DNA from: Burkholderiales bacterium
GTDB lineage: Bacteria > Pseudomonadota > Gammaproteobacteria > Burkholderiales > Methylophilaceae
Direction of reading: 5' to 3'
Length of the DNA stretch: 64,000 nucleotides
Assembly (NCBI GenBank): GCA_030827595.1
Contig: JAURED010000001.1
Span: forward strand, 29,061 to 93,060
In this document: positions 42,502 through 53,199 of the stretch, piece by piece
Layout: every line of letters begins with the position of its first letter
How positions within the stretch are numbered: the first letter of the stretch is position 1
Notes under the pieces: model-generated
Databases searched by the model: none
What the model was told of the DNA's origin: nothing
Seen by the model: the letters and a program-made list of their open reading frames with translations, nothing else
Position numbers and translations under genes: made by a program

Positions 42502-44529
42502 ATGTCAGAAATCCAAATGGCATTGGGTGCTGCAGTTATTGCAGTTTTATATGGTGCCTTAGTTTCAAAGTCTATTCTCAGCCTACCAGCCGGGAATAAA
42601 AAAATGCAAGAAATTGCTGGAGCAATTCAAAAAGGTGCCTCAGCTTACCTAGCTCGTCAATACAAAACAATTGCCATTGTGGGCGTTGTATTAACAATCT
42701 TAATAGCACAATTTATTGATTTAAATACTGCCATCGGTTTTGTTGTTGGTGCCGTGTTATCTGGTGCTTGTGGCTTCATTGGGATGAATGTATCAGTTCG
42801 TGCTAACGTAAGAACGGCGCAAGCTGCCACAAATGGAATTGTTCCCGCATTTGATGTCGCCTTTAAAGGTGGTGCTATCACGGGTATGTTAGTTGTTGGC
42901 TTAGGGCTTCTTGGAGTTGCAGGTTTCTACCTTTATTTAGGTGGCACTGAAGCTGAGAACTTAAATCCCCTTATTGGTCTTGCGTTTGGTTCATCCTTAA
43001 TATCAATTTTCGCAAGACTTGGTGGAGGAATCTTTACTAAAGGTGCTGACGTCGGTGCTGATTTAGTCGGAAAAGTTGAGGCTGGAATCCCGGAAGACGA
43101 TCCTCGAAATCCTGCAGTTATCGCGGATAACGTAGGTGATAATGTGGGTGACTGTGCGGGTATGGCAGCTGATTTATTTGAGACCTATGCGGTAACAATT
43201 ATAGCTACTATGGTGCTTGGGGGTCTGATGATTACAGGTGACACTGTTAATGGTGTTCTCTATCCATTAATGTTAGGTGCTGTATCTATTATCGCTTCAA
43301 TTATTGGTTGTTTCTTTGTAAAAGCTAATAACAAAATGACTAACGTCATGCCAGCTCTTTATCGAGGCTTGGCTATCGCGGGTCTTCTCTCTTTAGTTGC
43401 TTTTTATTATGTGTCTGAACATCTATTCCCATCTGGAATAGTCATTGATGGCATCACCTATCCAGCGATTGGTTTATTTGCCTCAGCAGCTATTGGTCTT
43501 GCCCTAACGGCAGCATTAGTATTTATTACAGAATACTATACAGGTACAGAATATAAGCCTGTTCAACACGTAGCAAAAGCATCTGAAACTGGACATGCTA
43601 CCAACATTATTGCTGGTATTGGAATCTCCATGAAAGCTACAGCACTTCCAGTTTTATCAGTTTGTTTAGCGATATTTTTATCTTATTCTTTTGCGAATCT
43701 ATATGGTGTTGCTGTTGCAGCTACATCTATGCTGAGTATGGCTGGAATTATTGTTGCACTCGATGCTTATGGCCCAATCACCGATAATGCAGGCGGCATT
43801 GCTGAGATGGCTGGTTTACCCCAAAAAGTTAGGGATGTTACAGACCCATTAGATGCAGTTGGTAATACAACTAAAGCTGTTACCAAAGGTTATGCAATTG
43901 GTTCCGCTGGTTTAGCTTCTCTAGTGCTTTTTGCCGACTACACTCATAAACTAGATGTGTATGGTGTGATTGCAACTTTTGATTTAAGTGAGCCAAACGT
44001 GATTATTGGGCTCATCATCGGCGGTCTTATTCCATACCTTTTTGCTGCGATGGCAATGGAAGCTGTTGGACGCGCCGCAGGTTCAGTTGTTGAGGAAGTT
44101 CGTCGACAATTTAAAACCATTAAAGGTATTATGACTGGCAAAGGTCAGCCTGATTATGCAAAAGCAGTTGATATGCTGACCACATCAGCCATTAAAGAGA
44201 TGATCGTTCCATCACTTCTTCCTGTAGCAGTCCCAGTGATTGTGGGTCTCTCACCTTTAGGTGCTCAAGGGCTTGGTGGATTATTAATGGGTACAATCGT
44301 AACGGGTCTATTTGTGGCTATCTCAATGTGTACCGGTGGTGGTGCATGGGATAATGCTAAAAAGTACATCGAAGATGGCAATCATGGTGGCAAAGGCTCA
44401 GAGGCTCATAAGGCCTCAGTGACTGGTGACACTGTGGGTGACCCTTATAAGGATACTGCGGGTCCTGCAATTAATCCACTCATTAAAATTATTAACATCG
44501 TTGCATTACTAATTGTGCCTTTGTTATAA
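42502..44529 (+). CDS. hppA: Membrane-bound proton-pumping pyrophosphatase
   Basis: [80 protein letters not shown]. Confidence 0.98.
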   Translation: MSEIQMALGAAVIAVLYGALVSKSILSLPAGNKKMQEIAGAIQKGASAYLARQYKTIAIVGVVLTILIAQFIDLNTAIGFVVGAVLSGACGFIGMNVSVRANVRTAQAATNGIVPAFDVAFKGGAITGMLVVGLGLLGVAGFYLYLGGTEAENLNPLIGLAFGSSLISIFARLGGGIFTKGADVGADLVGKVEAGIPEDDPRNPAVIADNVGDNVGDCAGMAADLFETYAVTIIATMVLGGLMITGDTVNGVLYPLMLGAVSIIASIIGCFFVKANNKMTNVMPALYRGLAIAGLLSLVAFYYVSEHLFPSGIVIDGITYPAIGLFASAAIGLALTAALVFITEYYTGTEYKPVQHVAKASETGHATNIIAGIGISMKATALPVLSVCLAIFLSYSFANLYGVAVAATSMLSMAGIIVALDAYGPITDNAGGIAEMAGLPQKVRDVTDPLDAVGNTTKAVTKGYAIGSAGLASLVLFADYTHKLDVYGVIATFDLSEPNVIIGLIIGGLIPYLFAAMAMEAVGRAAGSVVEEVRRQFKTIKGIMTGKGQPDYAKAVDMLTTSAIKEMIVPSLLPVAVPVIVGLSPLGAQGLGGLLMGTIVTGLFVAISMCTGGGAWDNAKKYIEDGNHGGKGSEAHKASVTGDTVGDPYKDTAGPAINPLIKIINIVALLIVPLL

Positions 44530-44548
44530 ATTTTAATTAAGTTTTACA

Positions 44549-44582
44549 AAAACCCATCTTGTTAAATAAGATGGGTTTTTTT
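44549..44582 (+). terminator. Rho-independent terminator, potentially bidirectional
   Basis: AAAACCCATCTT-gttaaat-AAGATGGGTTTTTTT: perfect stem with T-tract, after hppA and before a convergent gene. Confidence 0.93.
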
Positions 44583-45057
44583 ATATGTGAACTAATGTCA
44601 TCAAAAAGGTGACATAAATCACCCACACAGCTGTCAGACCAATAAACAAAGAAAATAATTTTGATTCTAAAAATATACTGCCTGAAATAAAAGCACTCAG
44701 GCCTATTGTGATCAAATTGCCAATCAGAATCATAGAAAATATGGAAAAACCAAGCGTATAAATAGGATACAAAATACAGTTCATAATTAAAATTAAAATT
44801 AAAAATGAATTGATCTGTGAAGTTATTTTCTTAAATGCGACTGTTTGTAAAATAACCAAAATGGTCCATATCAATCCGATTAGATACCCCTTCGGGAAAA
44901 AGCTTCCATTCATGATCGCTTTTTTTTGGGTTACTCCTTCAAAGCCCAATTGAAATATTAAGTAATTTGTCACACAAAGAATTATAAAAATGAAAATCAT
45001 TAATTGATTCAATGATCTATCTTTTAAGAAATTAACTAAGGAGCAATCTTTCCACAT
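44581..45057 (-). CDS. Multi-TM protein, possibly TspO/MBR family
   Basis: 158 aa with about five TM helices; FFPKGYLIGLIWTILVILQTVAF and terminal WVIYVTFLMTL resemble TspO layout. Confidence 0.45.
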   Translation of the reverse strand: MWKDCSLVNFLKDRSLNQLMIFIFIILCVTNYLIFQLGFEGVTQKKAIMNGSFFPKGYLIGLIWTILVILQTVAFKKITSQINSFLILILIMNCILYPIYTLGFSIFSMILIGNLITIGLSAFISGSIFLESKLFSLFIGLTAVWVIYVTFLMTLVHI

Positions 45058-45898
45058 GTTGATATTTTTCTATGGTTTTTTGAATGACCTCTAAAGGTAA
45101 ATCAGGGGGTGGAGGTTTTTTATTCCACGCGCTCAACTCAAGCCAATCTCTTAGATATTGTTTATCAAAACTATGAGGAGATGTCCCTATTTTATATGCC
45201 TCCATATCCCAAAATCTTGAGGAGTCTGGGGTAAGAATTTCATCCATCAAAACTAAATCTCCTTTATTATCCAAGCCAAATTCAAATTTTGTATCTGCAA
45301 TAATAATTTTTTTTTGAAAAGCATAGTCTCTAGCAAATTTGTAAAGATCAATACTGGTTTTTTTTATCAGCGAGGCTAAATCTGAACCGATGCTCTTGCT
45401 CATGACTTCAAAAGAAATGTTTTCATCATGATCGCCGACATTTGCTTTGGTAGAGGGTGTAAATATTGGCTCATTTAACTTCTCTGCTTGCTGAATTCCC
45501 TTTGGCAACTCAATGTCACAAACCCTTCCTGTTGCTTGGTAATCTTTCCAACCACTTCCGGTTAAATAACCTCTCACTATCGCCTCGATAGGAACAGGTT
45601 TTAAGCGCTTTACAATTACCGATCTATTTTTAACAAGTTCTTTTTCATCAAAAGCAACGACATCTTCTGGGTTGATTTGGGTTAAATGATTTTTGATTAT
45701 TGAGGATGTTTTTTTAAACCAAAAGTTTGAAATATGTGAAAGAATTTTACCTTTCTCATTTATTTCCTGATTCATAATCACATCAAACGCTGAAATACGA
45801 TCACTGGTTATCATTAAAAAATGATGCTCATCAACGATATAAGTATCCCTTACTTTACCCTGATGAAATAATTGAAGACTTTTTATTTTTGATTGCAT
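45032..45898 (-). CDS. purC: Phosphoribosylaminoimidazole-succinocarboxamide synthase
   Basis: LFHQGKVRDTYIV, MITSDRISAFDVIM, VIVKRLKPVPIEAIVRGYLTGSGWKDY, DEILTPDSSRFW. Confidence 0.98.
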   Translation of the reverse strand: MQSKIKSLQLFHQGKVRDTYIVDEHHFLMITSDRISAFDVIMNQEINEKGKILSHISNFWFKKTSSIIKNHLTQINPEDVVAFDEKELVKNRSVIVKRLKPVPIEAIVRGYLTGSGWKDYQATGRVCDIELPKGIQQAEKLNEPIFTPSTKANVGDHDENISFEVMSKSIGSDLASLIKKTSIDLYKFARDYAFQKKIIIADTKFEFGLDNKGDLVLMDEILTPDSSRFWDMEAYKIGTSPHSFDKQYLRDWLELSAWNKKPPPPDLPLEVIQKTIEKYQHVERLLLS

Positions 45899-45909
45899 AA
45901 CAAAATTGA

Positions 45910-47079
45910 TTATCTTTCTAAGATTTCAATGGCCGGAAGTTTTTTTCCTTCCGCAAACTCAAGAAATGCTCCGCCCGCTGTTGAAATATAGGAAATTGAA
46001 CTAGTTACATTAAATTTCTCAATAGCTGCAATTGTATCTCCACCACCCGCAAGTGAATAGGCACTGCTTTGAGCAATTCCTTCGGATAAAATTTTTGTTC
46101 CATTGCTAAACTGATTCATCTCAAAGACCCCGATAGGACCATTCCATAAAATAGTTTCCACTTGATTTAATTTATCTGTAATTTGAATTAATGTTTTTGG
46201 ACCTAAATCTAAGATCATGTCATCTGAGGAGACCTCTTGAATATCTTTGATTATCGCCTCAGCATTTTCACTTAATTCTGAGGCGCAAACTACATCAATA
46301 ATTTCTGGAAAAAATATTTTTTTTTCCTTTATGATGTTTAAAATTATTTTAGCTTCATCGATAAATTCTTTTTCATAGAGTGATTTTCCAATATTAATTC
46401 CTTGCGCAGCGATAAAGGTATTTAATATCCCGCCCCCCAGAATCAACCCATCAACCTTGTTAATTAAATTTTTTAACACACTGAGTTTGGTAGAGACCTT
46501 ACTCCCGCCAACAACTGCAAACAGAGGATGCTTTGGTTTTTCAAATGTCTGTGTCAGCGCCTCAACCTCTTTTGCAAATAATAACCCGGCACATTTTTCT
46601 TTTACGTATTTCCCAATTCCAAAAGTACTTGCTTCTTTTCGATGGGCTGTTCCAAAAGCATCCATGACAAAAACATCTGACATTGCTGCATATTGTTTTG
46701 ATAGATTGTCATCACAGGACTTTTCACCTTTATTAAATCTGACATTCTCGAGAACATGTAACTGATCGCTTTCAAAGTTGAAACGATCTAGTAACAAGTC
46801 ATGATGCAACTTTACTTTGATATCAAATTTTGTGGATAAATAGTCAACAATTGGTTGTAATGATAATTGGGGATCAAATTGACCTTCATTGGGTCTTCCT
46901 AAATGAGAACTAAGAATAACCGTTCCTCCATGATCAATTACAAACTGAATTGTGGGTATGGATGCGTCAATACGATTAGTGGAAACGATCTTATTATTTT
47001 GAATGGGAACATTGAGGTCTGAGCGAATAAAAACTTTTTTTCCACTTAATTTTAAATCTTTTATATTCTGAATTGCCAT
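45910..47079 (-). CDS. pgk: Phosphoglycerate kinase
   Basis: KVFIRSDLNVPIQNNKI, SSHLGRPNEG, VVGGSKVSTKLSVL, WNGPIGVFEM. Confidence 0.98.
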   Translation of the reverse strand: MAIQNIKDLKLSGKKVFIRSDLNVPIQNNKIVSTNRIDASIPTIQFVIDHGGTVILSSHLGRPNEGQFDPQLSLQPIVDYLSTKFDIKVKLHHDLLLDRFNFESDQLHVLENVRFNKGEKSCDDNLSKQYAAMSDVFVMDAFGTAHRKEASTFGIGKYVKEKCAGLLFAKEVEALTQTFEKPKHPLFAVVGGSKVSTKLSVLKNLINKVDGLILGGGILNTFIAAQGINIGKSLYEKEFIDEAKIILNIIKEKKIFFPEIIDVVCASELSENAEAIIKDIQEVSSDDMILDLGPKTLIQITDKLNQVETILWNGPIGVFEMNQFSNGTKILSEGIAQSSAYSLAGGGDTIAAIEKFNVTSSISYISTAGGAFLEFAEGKKLPAIEILER

Positions 47080-47082
47080 GAC

Positions 47083-48102
47083 TTAATTTGCATGAGTCAT
47101 AGCTACAGCTGTGTCAAGCATGCGACAGCTAAATCCATATTCATTATCGTACCAACCAAATACCTTAATCAGGTCTCCCGATGAGGAAACTGTGGTTAAT
47201 AATGAATCAAAATATGCTGAAGCGGTGGTATGGTTAAAATCAATAGATACTAATGGAATATCAGAATACATAAGAATATCTTTGAGTTCATTTTCAGAGG
47301 CATCTTTAATGACCCTGTTCACTTCTGAAGCTGTCACTTTTTCCTTTATTTTTAGGGTTAAATCAACCAATGACACATTAGTTGTAGGAACCCTGATAGC
47401 CACTCCATCTAATTTTCCTTTTAATTCCGGAATCACTAAACCAATTGCAGAGGCTGCTCCTGTTTTGGTTGGTACCATGGATGAGCTTGCTGTTCTCGCT
47501 CGCCTAATATCTTTATGCATATTGTCGAGAAGGGCTTGGTCATTAGTAAAAGAATGGATTGTATTCATTAATCCTGATTCAATAGTTAATTTTTGATTTA
47601 AGGCATGTAAGATTGGTGCAAGACCATTGGTTGTGCAGGATGCATTAGAAACAACCAGATCACTTTTTTTAAGATTTGAGTGATTAACGCCATAGACTAT
47701 TGTCGCATCGACATCAGAATCCCCGGGTGCAGATATGAGAACTTTTTTTGCGCCTTGCTCAAGATGAGTAAGGTTTGATTTTTTACTTCTTAAACTGCCT
47801 GTACATTCCATCACAACATCCACATCCAATTCTCTCCAGGGGAGCTCTTGAGGATCTCTCGTTGCATAATATTTAATCACATCACCATTCAAAGTAAATT
47901 CATTGTCACTCATTTGGATATCGCAATCAAAACGACCGTGAGCTGAATCATATTTAAGCAAATGAAGATTACTTTCCATGGTCCCACGAGCACTTCCATT
48001 GATGGCAACAACTTGAACATCTTTTCTTTTTTGCTCATAAACCGCTCGAAGAATGAGTCGCCCAATTCTTCCAAAGCCTGTGATTGCTATTTTTACAGCC
48101 AT
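47083..48102 (-). CDS. gap: Glyceraldehyde-3-phosphate dehydrogenase
   Basis: GFGRIGRLILRA, VVSNASCTTNGLAPILHAL, FTNDQ, VFGWYDNEYGFSCRMLD. Confidence 0.95.
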   Translation of the reverse strand: MAVKIAITGFGRIGRLILRAVYEQKRKDVQVVAINGSARGTMESNLHLLKYDSAHGRFDCDIQMSDNEFTLNGDVIKYYATRDPQELPWRELDVDVVMECTGSLRSKKSNLTHLEQGAKKVLISAPGDSDVDATIVYGVNHSNLKKSDLVVSNASCTTNGLAPILHALNQKLTIESGLMNTIHSFTNDQALLDNMHKDIRRARTASSSMVPTKTGAASAIGLVIPELKGKLDGVAIRVPTTNVSLVDLTLKIKEKVTASEVNRVIKDASENELKDILMYSDIPLVSIDFNHTTASAYFDSLLTTVSSSGDLIKVFGWYDNEYGFSCRMLDTAVAMTHAN

Positions 48103-48130
48103 TTTTTTATCTTTATTTAAAATTATAAAA

Positions 48131-48160
48131 AAAGGTATCTCACCTGATGAGATACCTTTA
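48131..48160 (-). terminator. Rho-independent terminator downstream of tkt
   Basis: AAAGGTATCTCA-cctga-TGAGATACCTTT perfect stem; on the minus strand it is followed by TTTTTTTATAATT. Confidence 0.9.
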
Positions 48161-48184
48161 ATAGATTAAACTAACATTGAAAGA

Positions 48185-50170
48185 TTAAAGAACAGATTTA
48201 ACTGTTTTCACCACATTCTCAACAGTGAACCCAAAATGTTCAAAAAGCTTTCCACCTGGTGCTGATTCGCCGTAGGTATCAATTCCTACTGATGCTCCAT
48301 CAAGCCCAACATATTTTCTCCAATAGTCTGTAACTCCAGCTTCAAGCGATACACGCTTTACCCCAGGTGTTAGAACAGAATCTTTATAGGCCTGGTCTTG
48401 TCGATCAAAGGCATGAGTACATGGCATCGATACCACTCGTGAAGCGATTCCTTCAGCCTTTAAAGCTTCGCAGGACTTCATTGCAAGATCTAGTTCCGAA
48501 CCGGTAGCAATAAGAATGACTTGATAATTATCACAGTCACAAAGGACGTAACCCCCTTTTTTTATTCCTGCTAATTGGGCATCAGTTCTTTCATGAAAGC
48601 CAACATTCTGTCTAGTTAAAACTAAGCTTGTTGGATTATTAAGGTTTTCAACCGCTTGCACCCATGCAACTGCAGTTTCAGTTGCATCACCTGGACGCCA
48701 CACTTCCATATTTGGAATAAAACGAAGGCCTGAGGTTGTCTCGATAGGTTGGTGGGTTGGTCCATCTTCACCTTGTCCAATTGAATCGTGTGTTAACACA
48801 TAAATAACGCGTTGCTTCATGAGAGCTGACATTCTCATACCATTTCTCATATAGTCCGTAAACATATGGAACGTTCCGCCAAAGGGTAATATGCCGCCGT
48901 GAAGTGCCATACCATTCATAATAGCAGCCATACCAAATTCACGAACACCGTAGGAAATATAATTACCTGGTTTTTTACCACTCACATGTTCAAAGCTTGC
49001 ACAACTTGTGAGGTTTGATCCTGTTAAATCTGCTGAACCTCCAACAAACTCTGGAAGCATTTCAGCTAGTTTAGTAATAGCATTTTGCGATGCTTTTCGG
49101 GTCGCAACTTTGTCTCCAGATGCATTTGTATCTTTAATAAAAGCTTCAGATTTTTTTTGCCAATCTGATGGTAGTTGGTTAGACATTCTTCTTTGAAATT
49201 CTTTTGCCAATTCTGGATGATCTTTTTCATAAGCAGCAAACTTTTCATTCCAAGCAGCTTCACGTTGCTGTCCTTTATCTTTCTGATTCCAACCATCATA
49301 GACATCTTGAGGAATTACAAATGGTTCATGCGTCCATCCTAGTTCTTTTCTTGTTAAAGCAACTTCATCTTCGCCAAGTGCTGCACCATGACAATCATGT
49401 GATCCTGATTTATTGGGGGAACCCTTACCAATAATAGTTTTGCAACAGATTAATGAAGGTTTATCAGTGATTTTTTTAGCCTCTTGAATTGCCTTATCAA
49501 CGGCGTCAAAATCATGCCCGTCGACGTTTCTTACAACATGCCATCCATAAGACTCAAAACGGCCAGCTGTATCATCTGTGTACCAGCCTTCAATATGTCC
49601 ATCAATTGAAATACCGTTATCGTCCCAGAATGCGATAAGCTTACCTAAACCCCATGTTCCCGCTAGTGCACAAGTTTCATGAGAGACACCTTCCATTAAG
49701 CAACCGTCACCTAAAAAGACGTATGTATGGTGGTCAACTATGTCATGACCTGGTTTATTAAACTGATTAGCAAGGAGTTTTTCAGCCATTGCAAATCCAA
49801 CTGCATTACTTATACCTTGTCCTAGCGGTCCTGTTGTAGTTTCAACGCCAGGAGCATATCCATACTCTGGGTGACCTGCACATTTAGAATGGAGTTGTCT
49901 GAATGATTGGATTTCACTCATTGGTAAATCATATCCAGTCAAATGAAGTAGAGAATAAATTAGCATTGATCCGTGACCGTTTGATAATATAAAACGGTCG
50001 CGATTGGCCCAATTTGGATTTACTGGATTATGGTTTAAATGATGATTCCATAACACTTCACCAATTTCGGCCATACCCATAGGTGCGCCTGGATGTCCAG
50101 AGTTTGCCTTCTGAACTGCATCCATCGATAATGCACGGATTGCATTTGCTAATTCTTGTCTACTTGCCAT
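48185..50170 (-). CDS. tkt: Transketolase
   Basis: [55 protein letters not shown] at 50170 preceded by GGGAGAAA, so the upstream ORF-track ATG at 50209 is unlikely. Confidence 0.97.
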   Translation of the reverse strand: MASRQELANAIRALSMDAVQKANSGHPGAPMGMAEIGEVLWNHHLNHNPVNPNWANRDRFILSNGHGSMLIYSLLHLTGYDLPMSEIQSFRQLHSKCAGHPEYGYAPGVETTTGPLGQGISNAVGFAMAEKLLANQFNKPGHDIVDHHTYVFLGDGCLMEGVSHETCALAGTWGLGKLIAFWDDNGISIDGHIEGWYTDDTAGRFESYGWHVVRNVDGHDFDAVDKAIQEAKKITDKPSLICCKTIIGKGSPNKSGSHDCHGAALGEDEVALTRKELGWTHEPFVIPQDVYDGWNQKDKGQQREAAWNEKFAAYEKDHPELAKEFQRRMSNQLPSDWQKKSEAFIKDTNASGDKVATRKASQNAITKLAEMLPEFVGGSADLTGSNLTSCASFEHVSGKKPGNYISYGVREFGMAAIMNGMALHGGILPFGGTFHMFTDYMRNGMRMSALMKQRVIYVLTHDSIGQGEDGPTHQPIETTSGLRFIPNMEVWRPGDATETAVAWVQAVENLNNPTSLVLTRQNVGFHERTDAQLAGIKKGGYVLCDCDNYQVILIATGSELDLAMKSCEALKAEGIASRVVSMPCTHAFDRQDQAYKDSVLTPGVKRVSLEAGVTDYWRKYVGLDGASVGIDTYGESAPGGKLFEHFGFTVENVVKTVKSVL

Positions 50171-50317
50171 TCTTAGTTTCTCCCTATTTAATTCGAGGAT
50201 ATAAGCCAATAATAGTTTTTATTTTGACCTAATCTATCCCATATGAATAATTTTGATAATTAATACCAATATAACCTGTAATTATTGCTTAAACCCATAC
50301 AATCATCAAGAATTTGT

Positions 50318-50875
50318 TCAATTTTCTTTCCATTTTATTGAGCAACCAATGCTCGGAATTTGATCTTTTGGTCCTCTTTGTGTTTGAGCAATATATTTCA
50401 TAGCATTAAATAAATCTCTCTCATTGTTTTCAGATGGCTCATTTCTTCCAGTAGAGTCAAATCGACCACGATACTGTAATTCAAATGATCGATTAAACCC
50501 AAAAAAATCTGGAGTACAAATGGCTTCATAGGCTTTTGCAACCTCTTGCGTTTCATCAAAACAATATTCAAATGGAAATTTTTCCTTATTTGCCAAAATT
50601 CTCATATTTTCAAATGAATCCTCTGGATAATTCAATTGATCATTTGCTGAAATAGCGACAGTATTGACTCCATAATCCTTTAATTCTCTAGTGTCATGAA
50701 TCAGTCGAGGTAATATTGCCTTTACGTATGGGCAGTGATTACATATAAACATGATGAGAAGCCCGTTTTTGCCCATTGAATTATTTAGATCAATCATAGA
50801 GTCATTAGTTGAAAGTAAACTGAAAGGTTTTGCTTTCCATCCAAAATTGCACACCGGGCTTGTAAGACTTACCAA
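50318..50875 (-). CDS. Thioredoxin/AhpC-TSA-like family protein
   Basis: GLLIMFICNHCPYVKAILPRL, TPDFFGFNRSFELQYRGRFD. Confidence 0.83.
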   Translation of the reverse strand: MVSLTSPVCNFGWKAKPFSLLSTNDSMIDLNNSMGKNGLLIMFICNHCPYVKAILPRLIHDTRELKDYGVNTVAISANDQLNYPEDSFENMRILANKEKFPFEYCFDETQEVAKAYEAICTPDFFGFNRSFELQYRGRFDSTGRNEPSENNERDLFNAMKYIAQTQRGPKDQIPSIGCSIKWKEN

Positions 50876-50903
50876 AACTCTGTCCTTTCTATTAAAATGA
50901 GTT

Positions 50904-51644
50904 ATGCATAGATTTTATCACCCAGAACAGATTTCTTCACCCAGTAAAATTATATTGACTGAAGAAGCTTCAAATCATCTAGCCAGGGTCTTAAGATTAA
51001 AAGTACAGGAGCCCGTTTCAATTTTTAACGGTGATGAATATGATTATCATGGGATTATTCAATCCATTGATAAAAAGAAAGTTTCTATAAATATTGAAAC
51101 AAAATCTCTGAATATTTGTAATCCAAAAATTCATATCTCTTTGATTCAGTCAGTTACATCAAAAGAAAAAATCGACATGATTTTTCAAAAATCTACTGAA
51201 TTAGGCATTTCTTCTTTGCATTTAATTGATTCTGAGCGAAGCAATTTCAGAATACCCGATCATAAAATAGATAGTCGATTAGAGCACCTCAGAAAGGTCA
51301 TTATTGCTGCGTGTGAACAATCAGGCAGATCAAGAATTCCTTCCATAAACAATCGAATCCTCAACTTTAGCGATATAGAGAAGAATAACGAAAACATACT
51401 TAAATTTATTCTTGACCCTCAAGCTGATCAGAGCCTGGGAAAGGTGGAATTCAATAAAATTGAAAAAATAAAAAATATTTTGTTACTTATTGGCCCGGAA
51501 GGTGGATTCACAAACAGCGAAATTATCATTGCAAATAAATTAGGATTTCAATCGATCAATTTAGGTAAAAGAGTTCTTAGAACTGAAACGGCATCACTGG
51601 CTATGTTGAGCGCCATACATATGCTTTTTGGTGATTTTGTATAA
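50904..51644 (+). CDS. rsmE: 16S rRNA m3U1498 methyltransferase RsmE
   Basis: NHLARVLRLK, EKIDMIFQKSTELGI, LLIGPEGGFTNSEI, LGKRVLRTETA. Confidence 0.95.
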   Translation: MHRFYHPEQISSPSKIILTEEASNHLARVLRLKVQEPVSIFNGDEYDYHGIIQSIDKKKVSINIETKSLNICNPKIHISLIQSVTSKEKIDMIFQKSTELGISSLHLIDSERSNFRIPDHKIDSRLEHLRKVIIAACEQSGRSRIPSINNRILNFSDIEKNNENILKFILDPQADQSLGKVEFNKIEKIKNILLLIGPEGGFTNSEIIIANKLGFQSINLGKRVLRTETASLAMLSAIHMLFGDFV

Positions 51645-51684
51645 TTTACATTTTTTATATTTATATTTATATAAATAATGTAAA
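51645..51684. promoter_or_regulatory. Candidate operator: inverted repeats upstream of HTH-argA
   Basis: TTTACATT (51645-51652) ... AATGTAAA (51677-51684) flanking the 12-bp palindrome ATTTATATAAAT (51665-51676); TATAAT at 51640-51645. Confidence 0.5.
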
Positions 51685-51693
51685 ATATACACT

Positions 51694-53199
51694 ATGAAGT
51701 TAAAACAACTCAGATTAAGCAGAAAATTAACCATTTCAAAGCTAGGACAGACTTTAGGAATTGATTCTGGTAATTTATCTAAAATTGAACAAGGTAAAAT
51801 TAAGCCTTCAATTAAGGTTTTACATAAGTACTCGGATTTTTTCAATATAAGTGTTGATGAGCTTTTAGGAAAATCATCTCATGATTTTATAACTTTTTTT
51901 AGGTCTGCAGCTCCGTATATACATAGTTACAGAAATAAAATATTTGTTATTGCCTTTGATGGATTTGCAGTTGATAGCAAGGAATTTACTAATTTATGTA
52001 CTGACATCAATTTACTTCATGCTCTGGGTATCAAAATAGTTATAGTTCATGGCATCAGGCCATTCATAGATCAAAGATTGAATCTAGGAAAAATTGACTC
52101 TAAATTCCATAAGAACCAAAGAATAACAACCTCAAGCATGATGCCCCATGTTATTGAGACGAATGGCTTAGTCAGAACCAAAATAGAAGCCGCATTATCT
52201 TCTAACATATACCACAACAATATCTTTAAAAGTGAAATAAAAATTTCATCTGGAAATTTTTTAATGGCTAGGCCTATTGGCGTCATTGATGGTATAGATA
52301 TGGAACATACTGGCTTAATAAGAGAAATTAATCATGAGGCTATTTTGGAAAAATTAGATCATAATGAAATAGTGATGATTTCGCCTATTGGTTATTCGCC
52401 TATAGGCGAAATATTTAATTTATCTTATGAATCATCTGCCAGCATGATTGCCGCAGGATTAAAAGCTGAGAAATTAATTTTTTATACAGAAAATAATGGG
52501 TTACGAAATATCAGAGGTGAGTATTTATCCGAAATGACACTCAATAAAGCTCTAAATCTTTTAAAGCATATAAAACATACAACAGACCCAGAGTATATTG
52601 AAAAAAATACCATTCCAATTCTTGAGGCTGGAATTCAGGCGATTAATAGCGGCCTAAAAAAAACTCATTTGATCAACAGGCATGTGAATGGATCGATCAT
52701 TACTGAATTATTCACAAATTCAGGTCAAGGCACAGTGATTACTCACGAGCAAATAGAAAATTTTAGACAAGCCACACTTTTTGATGCAAAAGTTATTGAA
52801 AAAATGATTAAGCCATTATCTAACAATCAAATTCTGATCCAAAGATCCCTAGATATGATTGAAAAAGATATTAATCATTTTCATATTCTAGAGTTTGATA
52901 ATAAGATTATAGGATGCGCAAAAATATCTCACTTTAATGATATTTCTGAAATAGCATGTTTTGCAATAAACGAGAATTATCAAAATATGGGTTATGGAAA
53001 AAAATTGTTAATGCACTGTGAAAACTATTGTAGACATATAAATCAAAAAACTTTTGTTATGACAACCCAGTCTGCGCATTGGTTTATGGAAAATGGTTAC
53101 CAAAATGCACAAATACAAGATTTACCCTCAGAAAAACAAAGTGAATACTCAAAAGAACGAAACTCTAAGATACTAATTAAAATAATGGAGCAAAAATGA
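51694..53199 (+). CDS. argA: N-acetylglutamate synthase with N-terminal XRE/Cro-type HTH domain
   Basis: Residues 1-60 [60 protein letters not shown] are a classic HTH_3; residues ~62-501 are ArgA kinase-like plus GNAT ([22 protein letters not shown]...[37 protein letters not shown]). Confidence 0.93.
   Translation: MKLKQLRLSRKLTISKLGQTLGIDSGNLSKIEQGKIKPSIKVLHKYSDFFNISVDELLGKSSHDFITFFRSAAPYIHSYRNKIFVIAFDGFAVDSKEFTNLCTDINLLHALGIKIVIVHGIRPFIDQRLNLGKIDSKFHKNQRITTSSMMPHVIETNGLVRTKIEAALSSNIYHNNIFKSEIKISSGNFLMARPIGVIDGIDMEHTGLIREINHEAILEKLDHNEIVMISPIGYSPIGEIFNLSYESSASMIAAGLKAEKLIFYTENNGLRNIRGEYLSEMTLNKALNLLKHIKHTTDPEYIEKNTIPILEAGIQAINSGLKKTHLINRHVNGSIITELFTNSGQGTVITHEQIENFRQATLFDAKVIEKMIKPLSNNQILIQRSLDMIEKDINHFHILEFDNKIIGCAKISHFNDISEIACFAINENYQNMGYGKKLLMHCENYCRHINQKTFVMTTQSAHWFMENGYQNAQIQDLPSEKQSEYSKERNSKILIKIMEQK

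Noticed and set aside
47111-47596. 161-aa plus-strand ORF opposite gap
   Set aside because: Antisense frame of gap; no start context or recognisable domain.
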